From CAZGHF01 sp964525595 (GTDB lineage: Bacteria > Patescibacteriota > Minisyncoccia > UBA6257 > GWB1-50-10), in NCBI GenBank assembly GCA_964525595.1, contig CAZGHF010000006.1:1-34495 (forward strand): a stretch of 34,495 bases of DNA, written 5' to 3'. This document shows positions 1-7,499 of this stretch, in pieces. Each line of letters opens with the position of its first letter. The first letter of the stretch is position 1. The position numbers were made by a program, and so were the translations under genes. A model generated the notes under the pieces. The model was given only the letters and a program-made list of their open reading frames with translations. It was not told the DNA's origin and searched no databases.

Positions 1-491
1 TTTTCTACCGCGGCGTCCGAATGGGCAAGGACTGGAAAACGTTCCGGATTTTCAAATTCCGAAGCATGACCGCGAATGCCGAGGAAGTCGGTGGACCTTC
101 CACGCGCGAGGACGACCCGAGAATGACAAGGAGCGGTAAGCTTATGCGTAAGTGGAAACTAGACGAACTACCCCAACTCATAAATGTTTTCTCGGGCGAC
201 ATAAGTTTAGTCGGTCCCCGGCCGGAGGTGGTGGAATATGCCAATATGTACGAGGGTAAAGAGAGGATTGTCTACACCGCAAAACCCGGCATTACCGATT
301 ATGCTTCCCTCTGGAATTTTCACGAGGAAGAAGCCTTGTCTAAAGCTAAAAATACTAAGGAAGCGGAAAAAATTTACCTTGAAAAAGTTCGACCGGAAAA
401 AGTTCGACTCCAGATGAAATACGTAAAAGAAATGTCGCTCTGGACCGACGTTAAGATAATCTTCAGGACAATTAAGCAAGTTTTCTTCTGA
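1..491 (+). CDS. Bacterial sugar transferase, C-terminal part (cut by window edge)
   Basis: This is the C-terminal catalytic part of a membrane-associated initiating sugar-phosphate transferase (WcaJ/PglC/Bac_transf family), which moves a sugar-1-phosphate from a nucleotide sugar onto undecaprenyl phosphate to start glycan assembly. The frame is open from base 3 to the stop at 489-491. The internal ATG at 21 is not the true start, because the family motif already begins upstream (FYRGVRMGK, then KFRSM). Other family signatures are DELPQLINVFSGDISLVGPRP-like residues near the middle and KPGITDYASL further on. The N-terminal membrane segment lies outside the window. It is followed 40 bp later by the transketolase/aminotransferase operon, which fits a surface polysaccharide or glycan cluster. 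The sugar used cannot be read from the sequence. Family identification is secure. Confidence 0.9.
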   Translation, partial: FYRGVRMGKDWKTFRIFKFRSMTANAEEVGGPSTREDDPRMTRSGKLMRKWKLDELPQLINVFSGDISLVGPRPEVVEYANMYEGKERIVYTAKPGITDYASLWNFHEEEALSKAKNTKEAEKIYLEKVRPEKVRLQMKYVKEMSLWTDVKIIFRTIKQVFF

Positions 492-531
492 AATTGACGA
501 GGTAGACCCAAGACGCCATAATTAAAACTCA

Positions 532-1308
532 ATGGCTGATTATAGAAAAATCGCGACCGGAGCGAGAAAAAAAGTACTTGAAATGATTTACAAAGCCCAA
601 TCCAGCCACATTGGGAGTAATTTTAGCTGTATTGATATTTTAAGCGTTCTTTTTGAAAAGATGGACGTGAAGAAAGACAAGTTTATTGTGAGTAAGGGCT
701 GGGTAGCGGCTTCGGTTTATTATTTTCTAGCGGAAAAGGGGGTTATTCCAGAAAAGGACTTGGAACGCTACTGCGGACCGGATGAGGAAGAATATATCGG
801 CCTCGTGGAACCGCACGGGAAATTCGGTCTGGAATTTGCCGGCGGAAGCATGGGTTTCGGTCTCCCGGGTGGCGTCGGTTTTGCCTTGGCTAAAAAAATG
901 AATAAGGACGAGGGCAAAACTTACGTTCTGATGAGCGACGGAGAAATGCAGATAGGAACCACTTGGGAGTCGGCTTTAATCGCCAAACAGCATAATCTTT
1001 CCAATTTAGTGGTCTTGGTAGACAATAACCGCCTCCAGGCAATGGGCAAGACCGAAGAAATCTTGAATATTGAACCGCTGGAGGAAAAATTCAAATCTTT
1101 CGGCTGGACGGTCCAGAGAATAAACGGCCACGATTTTGAAGAGGTCGAATCGGCCTTGGGTAAATTGTCCGATTCATCGCCGAACATGATAATTTGCGAT
1201 ACTATCAAAGGAAAAGGTTGGAGGAGAGCGGAAAACAACAACCTTTATCACTATAAAATGTTGTCGGACGAAGAATATAACGAAGCATTATCCGAATTAA
1301 ATGGCTGA
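532..1308 (+). CDS. Transketolase-like protein, N-terminal (TPP-binding) subunit
   Basis: This 258-residue protein matches the thiamine-diphosphate-binding half of transketolase, here made as a separate subunit. The TPP/Mg motif is visible as SDGEMQIGTTWESA followed about 25 residues later by VDNNRLQ. The early histidine of the family is kept (SSHIGS), but the usual SKGH motif reads SKGWVAAS, so a histidine that normally lines the active site is replaced by tryptophan. The gene overlaps the next one, its partner subunit, by 8 bp, so the two are almost certainly co-translated. Set between a sugar transferase and a DegT aminotransferase, it is more likely to act in making an unusual nucleotide sugar than in the central pentose phosphate pathway. 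That role is inference; the fold assignment is firm. No clear Shine-Dalgarno precedes the ATG. Confidence 0.88.
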   Translation: MADYRKIATGARKKVLEMIYKAQSSHIGSNFSCIDILSVLFEKMDVKKDKFIVSKGWVAASVYYFLAEKGVIPEKDLERYCGPDEEEYIGLVEPHGKFGLEFAGGSMGFGLPGGVGFALAKKMNKDEGKTYVLMSDGEMQIGTTWESALIAKQHNLSNLVVLVDNNRLQAMGKTEEILNIEPLEEKFKSFGWTVQRINGHDFEEVESALGKLSDSSPNMIICDTIKGKGWRRAENNNLYHYKMLSDEEYNEALSELNG

Positions 1309-1807
1309 AATAATCAAAAACCTAGATAACCGCCGGGCTTTCATTGATACTCTCTGCGAACTGGCGGAAAAAGACAAGGATATCGTATTTATAATTCCCG
1401 ATGTCGGTTTTAACTACGCCGAAAAATTCCAAAAACTTTATCCCGATAGATATTTCAACTTCGGCGTAACGGAGGCAAGTTCGACAATTATCGCCGCCGC
1501 TATGGCCCTGGAAGGTAAAAAGCCTTATTTCTATTCCATGATTAACTTCGTGACAATCCGGGTTCACGAGATGGTGAGAAACGCCATTGCTATGCATAAA
1601 GCAAACGTAAAAATTTTAGGCGTTAAGGGAAGTGAAAAATACAAATTTCTGGGATTCAGTCATAACCTTCTGCGAGAAGAAGAAGAAATAGAATTCTTGG
1701 AAAAACTCCCCGGAATGAAAACTTACATTCCGAAAAATCCGGAAGAGACACGAAAAGTTATACTGGAATCTTATGAAAACCCGGGTCCCGCTTATATAAG
1801 ATTATAA
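1301..1807 (+). CDS. Transketolase-like protein, pyrimidine-binding subunit, lacking the C-terminal domain
   Basis: This 168-residue protein corresponds to the central pyrimidine-binding domain of transketolase, the partner of the preceding gene. The catalytic glutamate region is visible as FNFGVTEASS, followed by the family pattern YFYSMINFVTIRVHEMVR and later LPGMKTYIPKNPEE. It ends at GPAYIRL, exactly where normal split transketolase C-subunits (about 300 residues) continue into a further domain of about 120 residues. That third domain is absent, and the stop is followed 2 bp later by the next ATG, so this is not an obvious sequencing truncation. The third domain is not needed for TPP binding in the family, so the pair could be active. 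The start overlaps the upstream gene by 8 bp. Confidence 0.85.
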   Translation: MAEIIKNLDNRRAFIDTLCELAEKDKDIVFIIPDVGFNYAEKFQKLYPDRYFNFGVTEASSTIIAAAMALEGKKPYFYSMINFVTIRVHEMVRNAIAMHKANVKILGVKGSEKYKFLGFSHNLLREEEEIEFLEKLPGMKTYIPKNPEETRKVILESYENPGPAYIRL

Positions 1808-1809
1808 AA

Positions 1810-2979
1810 ATGGAATACAAAGTCAGGTTCGTTAATCCCCAAAAACAGTACGCCGACCACCGTGACGAATTCATTAAAGCGTTTGACGAAACGTTATCCC
1901 GCGGCGCGGTTGTAAACCGCGAAGAACTCTGGCGCTTTGAGAAAGATTTCGCGAAATTTGCGGGCGCAAAGTATGCCGTAGGCGTGAACTCGGGCACGTC
2001 GGCCCTGAATGTCGCTTTCCAAGCCGCCGGCATCGGAGAAGGCGACGAAGTAATTACCGTCGCCCACACCTTTATTGCGAGTATCTCAACGATTCATCTT
2101 GCCGGCGCAAAACCGGTCTTAATTGACGTCCGCGAGGACTTCAATATAGACCCGAAGCTCGTTGAAAAAGCGCTTACACCAAAGACAAAAGCCATTGAAC
2201 CGGTTCATTTAAACGGCCGCTTATGCGACATGGAAGTAATAATGGACATAGCGAAACGCAAAGGATTAATCGTAATTGAGGACGCAGCCCAGACCTTGAG
2301 CGCCGCCATGAAAACGAAAGACGGTACAGTAAAAAAAGCCGGAACTTTCGGGTTGGTTGGCTGTTTTTCTCTTTACTGGGCAAAAATTTTGGGCGGTTGG
2401 GGTAATAACGGGATAGCTATCACCGATGACGAAGAAATTGCGAGAAAAATGAAATTGATGCGCTACAACGGCGAGGACCGTGAAAGCCGCAAATTCTACT
2501 ACCATAGCCACAATTTTCTGATGGATAACATCCATGCAGCTCTCTTATCAGTGAAATTAAAATATCTAGCCGAATGGCTCACGAAACGCAAAGCGATTGC
2601 CGAACGCTACCACAAAGGATTAGAGAACATTACCCAAGTCAAAATCCCCCGCTTTAGCGACCCACGCTTCACTGACACTTACACCAACTACATAATCCGG
2701 GCCGAGCGCCGCGATGAACTAAAAAAATACCTTGAAGAAAAAGGAATAGAAACGCTGATTTCCTGGGCAACGCCGACTTACAAAGAACCAGTCTTTGAAA
2801 AAGACCCTAGTCGGGCAGGCAAGCCACGCTTGGTAAGTGCCGAGAGTGATAACGCAGAAGAACTGCCGGAGACGGAAAAAGTCTGCCGCGAGGTAATTTC
2901 CCTTCCGATGTACCCCGAGCTAACCGATGACCAGATAGATTATGTTATAGAAACAGTCAAAGGGTTCTATAATATCTAA
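1810..2979 (+). CDS. DegT/DnrJ/EryC1/StrS family PLP-dependent aminotransferase
   Basis: This 389-residue protein belongs to the sugar aminotransferase family that transfers an amino group from glutamate to a keto-sugar nucleotide, using pyridoxal phosphate. Visible signatures are GVNSGTSALNVAF for phosphate binding, VIEDAAQ for the aspartate that contacts the cofactor ring, and the Schiff-base lysine in WAKILGG at residue 192. Near the C-terminus, VCREVISLPMYPELTDDQ is the family's closing motif. Between the substrate loop (TPTYKEP) and that motif lie about 20 extra residues (roughly 332-355, starting DPSRAGKP), longer than usual and possibly repeat-derived. It is the last gene of the operon with the two transketolase subunits, 2 bp downstream of the second. 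The substrate is unknown. Confidence 0.92.
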   Translation: MEYKVRFVNPQKQYADHRDEFIKAFDETLSRGAVVNREELWRFEKDFAKFAGAKYAVGVNSGTSALNVAFQAAGIGEGDEVITVAHTFIASISTIHLAGAKPVLIDVREDFNIDPKLVEKALTPKTKAIEPVHLNGRLCDMEVIMDIAKRKGLIVIEDAAQTLSAAMKTKDGTVKKAGTFGLVGCFSLYWAKILGGWGNNGIAITDDEEIARKMKLMRYNGEDRESRKFYYHSHNFLMDNIHAALLSVKLKYLAEWLTKRKAIAERYHKGLENITQVKIPRFSDPRFTDTYTNYIIRAERRDELKKYLEEKGIETLISWATPTYKEPVFEKDPSRAGKPRLVSAESDNAEELPETEKVCREVISLPMYPELTDDQIDYVIETVKGFYNI

Positions 2980-3224
2980 TTTTGATTTCTCCTCATCAAC
3001 CAAAGTCTCCAAAATAAGTAAATTATCCTCGTTCAAATCAAGAAGGGACGAACAATATCGAACTCGACCAATCCGCCTCTTCGGCGGATATGGGACTCAG
3101 ACAGCGACATTATTCTACTTCTTCCCGATTCTCACTCGGTAATTTATAGTTATCTTTCCGACAGGTTTCTTTGGAAAAATAAAATTAGATAAAACTTACT
3201 TAGGGAGAAAAAAATCAGCAAGAA
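2980..3224. other. Spacer with a short palindrome; no gene seen
   Basis: This spacer follows the aminotransferase. It contains a perfect stem of 7 bp (ATCCGCC at 3071-3077 with GGCGGAT at 3083-3089, loop TCTTC). It is not followed by a T-run, so it is a poor intrinsic terminator. No ORF with coding character is visible on either strand. The only other notable signal is the promoter at its 3' end, listed separately. Confidence 0.5.
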
Positions 3225-3251
3225 TTGACCTAACCACCAATTAGTTATATT
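3225..3251 (+). promoter_or_regulatory. Predicted sigma-70-type promoter for the 4,6-dehydratase gene
   Basis: A TTGACC (-35, 3225-3230) and TATATT (-10, 3246-3251) are separated by 15 bp, which is slightly short. The predicted transcription start near 3258 would leave a leader of only about 8 nt before the ATG at 3266. An ATG at 3258 is out of frame with the gene. Confidence 0.45.
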
Positions 3252-3265
3252 GTAGAAATGTTCTT

Positions 3266-5113
3266 ATGGAAAACATCTATCAATACTTACGCAAGAAAAG
3301 AGCTTTTGTTTTCGGTCTGGCCGATATTCTGCTTATTGCTCTTTCTTTATGGCTCGCTTTCGTCCTAAGGTTTGAAGGCGCCCTTCCTTCGGAATACCAA
3401 AGCCGGTTTCTTTATTACTTTTTAATCATTGTCGTTCTAAACGTCTTGTTTCTGGGAAGAGAAAAACTATATTCTTTCGCCTGGGAATTCGTAAGTCTTC
3501 GCGAGCTCGCCCGCCTTTTCCGGGCAGTAACTTATGCCAACATTGTTTTTGCCCTAATCATTCTCTTCTTCCGCGAGAACTCGGCGCTCTTTGCCGGTTT
3601 TCCCCGTTCGATAATATTCATAAATTACTTTTTAAGCCTTATCTTCATAGGCGGAGTGAGAATCGCAAAACGAGTTTGGCATGAAGTGGTAAGAAAACGG
3701 CCTGTTTCGGACGCTCCCCGGGCTTTAATCATAGGCGCCGACGCCGAGGGGGAACGCCTCATAAGAGACCTCCTCAAAGCCGGTGACAATTCTCCCTTCC
3801 CCGTTGCTATAATCGACCACAGAAAGGAAAGGATAGGCGCGACAATCCACGGCGTAAACATCTCGGGCGGAATTGAAACTATCCCAGAGGCCGTCAAAAA
3901 TCACAATATTGAGCACGTGATTGTTGCTTTGACGGCAGCGGAAGCCGACGTAATCCGGGAAGCAGTTAAGTACGCAAGGAAAGCCGGAGTAAAGAATATA
4001 AAGATAATCCCGGATACTCATGAACTCTTGACCGGTCGGGTAACTTTGACCGATTTTCGGGAGATTCAGATCGAAGACCTCTTGGGCCGAAACCCGGCAA
4101 AAATAGAAACCCAAAAAATCAGTGAATTCGTTAAGAACAAGACGGTTCTTATAACCGGTGCGGCCGGCTCAATCGGCTCGGAGATTTCCAGACAAACAAT
4201 GGCTTTCGGACCAAAACTGCTCGTTCTTCTCGATTCAAACGAAAGCGACCTTTATGACCTTCATATGGAGCTTTTGAGGAGCTACCAAGCAGAGAAAATA
4301 CAGCCGATTGTCGCAAACATAAATAACCGCGATAAAATATTCAAAACAGTGAAGGAATTCTCCCCCGACGTCATTTTCCATACTGCTGCCTACAAGCACG
4401 TGCCGCTAATGGAAGATTTTCCGGACGAAGCGATTGAAACAAATGTTTTCGGAAGCTTAAACGTAGCCGAAGCGGCAATTGAATCCCAAGTCCCGAAGTT
4501 TGTTCTAATCTCAACCGACAAAGCGATTAACCCGACTTCAGTTATGGGAAAAAGTAAACGGGCAGCAGAGATTGCCACTCAGGAACTTAACAAGAAAGGA
4601 ATTACAAAATTCGTCTCAGTCCGTTTCGGAAACGTTATTGGCTCCCGCGGGAGCGTGGTTCCGCTCTTTGAAAAACAAATTAAAAGTCGTTCACCCTTAA
4701 CGGTTACCCACCCGGAAATGACCCGGTACTTCATGACCGTTCCCGAAGCAGCCCTTTTGGTGATGGAAGCTGGGGCAGTGGGGAAAGGCGGCGAGATTTT
4801 CATGCTTGACATGGGAAAACCCGTAAAGATTCTTGACGTTGCAAAAGAAATGATTCGGCTTGCGGGTCTCCGACCCGACATTGACATTCCAATAGTCTTT
4901 GTCGGCATCCGCCCGGGCGAGAAAATATTCGAAGAGGTGGTAAGCAACGAAGAACAACGGGTTGGTAAAACTCAGTGGGATAAAATATTAATCACTAAAA
5001 ATGAGAATCAAAAATCTCCCGAATTAATCAGAGAAAATCTTAAAGACTTGGAATCAGCGCTTATGGATTCACCCGAGGCAACTCTTGCCACTTTAGACAA
5101 ATTCCTTTCTTAA
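3266..5113 (+). CDS. Membrane-bound nucleotide-sugar 4,6-dehydratase (CapD/PglF/WbpM-like)
   Basis: This 615-residue protein has the full long form of the family. Four N-terminal membrane segments span about residues 12-130. A Rossmann-like sensor domain covers about 150-275. The SDR catalytic domain starts with TGAAGSIG at 297-304. The active-site block reads STDKAINPTSVMGKSKR, with the TDK triplet at 417-419 and methionine (427) in place of the usual SDR tyrosine, which is characteristic of PglF/FlaA1-type UDP-GlcNAc 4,6-dehydratases. The product would be a 4-keto-6-deoxy sugar, a natural substrate for a DegT aminotransferase such as the one just upstream. It is probably anchored in the cytoplasmic membrane with the catalytic part inside. 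Its stop codon overlaps the stop of the convergent ligase gene. Confidence 0.93.
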   Translation: MENIYQYLRKKRAFVFGLADILLIALSLWLAFVLRFEGALPSEYQSRFLYYFLIIVVLNVLFLGREKLYSFAWEFVSLRELARLFRAVTYANIVFALIILFFRENSALFAGFPRSIIFINYFLSLIFIGGVRIAKRVWHEVVRKRPVSDAPRALIIGADAEGERLIRDLLKAGDNSPFPVAIIDHRKERIGATIHGVNISGGIETIPEAVKNHNIEHVIVALTAAEADVIREAVKYARKAGVKNIKIIPDTHELLTGRVTLTDFREIQIEDLLGRNPAKIETQKISEFVKNKTVLITGAAGSIGSEISRQTMAFGPKLLVLLDSNESDLYDLHMELLRSYQAEKIQPIVANINNRDKIFKTVKEFSPDVIFHTAAYKHVPLMEDFPDEAIETNVFGSLNVAEAAIESQVPKFVLISTDKAINPTSVMGKSKRAAEIATQELNKKGITKFVSVRFGNVIGSRGSVVPLFEKQIKSRSPLTVTHPEMTRYFMTVPEAALLVMEAGAVGKGGEIFMLDMGKPVKILDVAKEMIRLAGLRPDIDIPIVFVGIRPGEKIFEEVVSNEEQRVGKTQWDKILITKNENQKSPELIRENLKDLESALMDSPEATLATLDKFLS

Positions 5114-7398
5114 AGAGTATCTAAAATATTCCACTTCTCTTTTTCCGCCAAATCAATAATAACCTCAGTGTCATCTTTAGTTTCCGGGAAAAGCTCCCCC
5201 AATTTTCGGGCAGTATCAATTAGTTTTTCTTTTTCGCGAAGGTCACGATAAACAGCCATGGCGTCAATGTAAAACTGTTGTTCGTTCGGGTGCTCACGAA
5301 GAGCGATCTCAAGGACTTCCGCCGCCGGCGCATTATCCCCCAGAATCCGATAAATGGAGATGAGGTTATTGAAGTCCTGAAACAGAAAGAAGCTGTACCG
5401 ATTCTGTTCGCGGGCCATTTCCCAAGCAAGAGTAAACTGCTCCCTTGCCTTTTCACGATACTCGTCCTGAAGCGGCGTACCAATATTTTCCCTGGCGTCA
5501 GCATAGAGCGAATAAACAATGCCAAGCTGGTATTGGGATTTGTAAACCTCCGGATCAAGAGAAACAGTCCCTTCCGCCAATTTAATCGCTTCCTCATGCT
5601 TGCCTTCACCAGCGAGCACAAAGGCAAGATGGTAACGAACACCTTGTCGCTCGGGCGAGAGCTCAAACGCCTGCCGGCTGTATTCTTCAGCTTTTACAAA
5701 GTACGTTCGGTCATCCTTGGCGTACTCGCTGTAATTCTCAACGAGACGAATAAAGTGCCGCGGCTCGTACGGTTCCCGTTCCACTAATTCCTCCAACGAA
5801 GTGATAACCCGGTCGGTAAGGGGACGAAACTCCTGCACCCGGAAAAGGCCATTATCGTAAATCAAGTCGGAGAACTGATCGCGAATGGTCGCTTGGGCGA
5901 AACTGTAAGGGTAGAGAAAATCATCAGAGGCGGCGAAAATTTTCTCTCCTACTTTTGTTCTTACTCCACTGATATATTCTTTCGCCTGACGAAACGGTAT
6001 AAAGTTCCCGAAATACAAACCCAAAAGCGAGCCGACGATAAGAGCGCCGCCAACGATGAAAACCGCTACTCGCTGCAGAAACGGAGTGATTTTGAGGGGG
6101 TTAAGATTAAAAAGTGCCGTTTTTTTGGTTTCCGTAGTTAGGAACCCAAAAAGCGAGAAGAAAATAAGATAAGAAACCGGTGTGTCAAAAAGAAAAAGGT
6201 TTTGAATAAAGTACCCGACAAAAGCTGCGGCAAGTAAGGGTTTTAACCGGAATGAACCGCTTAAACGTTTAAAAATAAAATAAAAACCGGAAATTAATAA
6301 GGCAAAATATGCCAAAATACCAACAGCCCCTTGCGTAACCGCCACTCCTGCAACTTTGTTGTGAGCCCGGTCAAACCAGTCCTCGGCGTAATAAGAATAA
6401 GCCGGATCGTAATGTTTGTTATAAGCAATATTATAGTTCTCCGGTCCCCAGCCAAGGATGGGCTTTTCCTTGAAGGCGTCCCAGCTTACTTCCAGAGCAA
6501 TGAGACGGGTAGACACGGAGGCAATGTCATACGACTCCCGAGCCAGCCGTTTTACACCGGGGATTGACTGCCAAAAGGACGCCGTCCTCGTTGCCCAAAA
6601 CAAGGCCGTCCCCAAAACACACAAAAGAAGTGCTGCTGCCGCTCCTTTTTTTACAAGACCAGAGCGGGTATTAGGCGGCAATTTTGCAAAGAGAAGGTAA
6701 ATCAGGAAAAATAGAATTGCGACACCGGCGCCCAAGATAGCACCCCGGATTTGGGTAATGAAAATTGTCACAAAGAAAAAGACAGCAAAAGCCCAGGCAC
6801 TCCTCCGCCACACCGGCTCGGCCGCTCTAAAAGCCAGAATAAAAGAGACACCGATAAGAAGAATAAGGTAGGAAGAAAGGTAAGCCGGATTACCCAGAAA
6901 GGAACCGGGTTGTGTTGTAGCGGGTAAAGCGAAAGGAAATAGGGCATTGCCTAAAAACTGCAGCCATCCATAGAAAGATATTATTGCGCCGATAATGACG
7001 GATATTTTGAAGAAACGGAGCCAGTCTTTGGGAGTGAAAAAGTAAACAGTGAGAAGAAAAAAAGCCAGAAAATGGAGCATCCCGAACAGGCCGCCGCCCC
7101 GCTCAACGTCCCCCCAAAAAGCCCGGTAGCTGTCAACCGCAAATGCCGTGCTTATTGCAACCGAGAGCGTAAAAAGAGCCGTGAAGATGACAAGCGGATG
7201 ACGAAGAGAAAAAGAGCCGTCTTTCAATCCTTTGATGAAGTACAAAGAAAAGAGGATGAGAGCTAACTCAACGACAACACGGAAAAATATAACTTTTCCG
7301 AAAACAAAAGGAAAGATAAGTGAGGGCGTATAAATAATGGGCGCGAGCGCCGCTAGAAAAAGTAAAAACCTTATGGCTGACGGCAAAGACTTTTGCAT
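5110..7398 (-). CDS. O-antigen ligase/polymerase family membrane protein with C-terminal TPR-like repeats
   Basis: This protein of about 762 residues has roughly 12 hydrophobic membrane segments over its first 470 residues. It has the Wzy/WaaL-type large loop (LGWGPENYNIAYNKHYDP, then DRAHNKVAG) that carries the conserved ligase residues. The last 250 residues are soluble and helical with TPR-like units (for example HLAFVLAGEGKHEEAIKLAEG and QYQLGIVYSLYADA). It would polymerise or attach undecaprenyl-linked glycan outside the membrane. I place the start at the ATG at 7398, not the TTG one codon upstream, because TAAAAT lies exactly 6 nt before that ATG, which suggests a leaderless transcript. 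It converges with the dehydratase gene, and the two stop codons share bases. Confidence 0.9.
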   Translation of the reverse strand: MQKSLPSAIRFLLFLAALAPIIYTPSLIFPFVFGKVIFFRVVVELALILFSLYFIKGLKDGSFSLRHPLVIFTALFTLSVAISTAFAVDSYRAFWGDVERGGGLFGMLHFLAFFLLTVYFFTPKDWLRFFKISVIIGAIISFYGWLQFLGNALFPFALPATTQPGSFLGNPAYLSSYLILLIGVSFILAFRAAEPVWRRSAWAFAVFFFVTIFITQIRGAILGAGVAILFFLIYLLFAKLPPNTRSGLVKKGAAAALLLCVLGTALFWATRTASFWQSIPGVKRLARESYDIASVSTRLIALEVSWDAFKEKPILGWGPENYNIAYNKHYDPAYSYYAEDWFDRAHNKVAGVAVTQGAVGILAYFALLISGFYFIFKRLSGSFRLKPLLAAAFVGYFIQNLFLFDTPVSYLIFFSLFGFLTTETKKTALFNLNPLKITPFLQRVAVFIVGGALIVGSLLGLYFGNFIPFRQAKEYISGVRTKVGEKIFAASDDFLYPYSFAQATIRDQFSDLIYDNGLFRVQEFRPLTDRVITSLEELVEREPYEPRHFIRLVENYSEYAKDDRTYFVKAEEYSRQAFELSPERQGVRYHLAFVLAGEGKHEEAIKLAEGTVSLDPEVYKSQYQLGIVYSLYADARENIGTPLQDEYREKAREQFTLAWEMAREQNRYSFFLFQDFNNLISIYRILGDNAPAAEVLEIALREHPNEQQFYIDAMAVYRDLREKEKLIDTARKLGELFPETKDDTEVIIDLAEKEKWNILDTL

Positions 7399-7404
7399 CA
7401 ATAA

Positions 7405-7410
7405 ATTTTA
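7405..7410 (-). promoter_or_regulatory. Predicted -10 element 6 nt from the ligase start codon
   Basis: On the minus strand TAAAAT is followed by TTATTG and then the ATG at 7398. A -10 hexamer this close places the transcription start at the first base of the start codon. No convincing -35 is visible. Confidence 0.45.
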
Positions 7411-7440
7411 ACCGATTTTTTCTTTTAAAACAAAAGTGTA

Positions 7441-7472
7441 ACCAAAAAGGCCCCCGAAGGGGCCGATTTGGT
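7441..7472 (-). terminator. Strong intrinsic terminator of the surface-protein gene
   Basis: The sequence forms a two-part stem. The outer arms are ACCAAA/TTTGGT and the inner arms are GGCCCC/GGGGCC, with a CGAA loop on the plus strand (TTCG on the minus strand). Read on the minus strand the GC stem is followed by TTTTTGG. It begins 28 bp after the stop codon of the large surface protein. Confidence 0.85.
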
Positions 7473-7499
7473 TAGTCATCAAGGAGTGACTTTTACCGA

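Noticed and set aside
3060..3125. Degenerate tRNA or gene fragment in the spacer near 3071
   Set aside because: A short hairpin and a GTTCGA string are present on the minus strand, but no cloverleaf can be drawn and no frame stays open with a recognisable protein.
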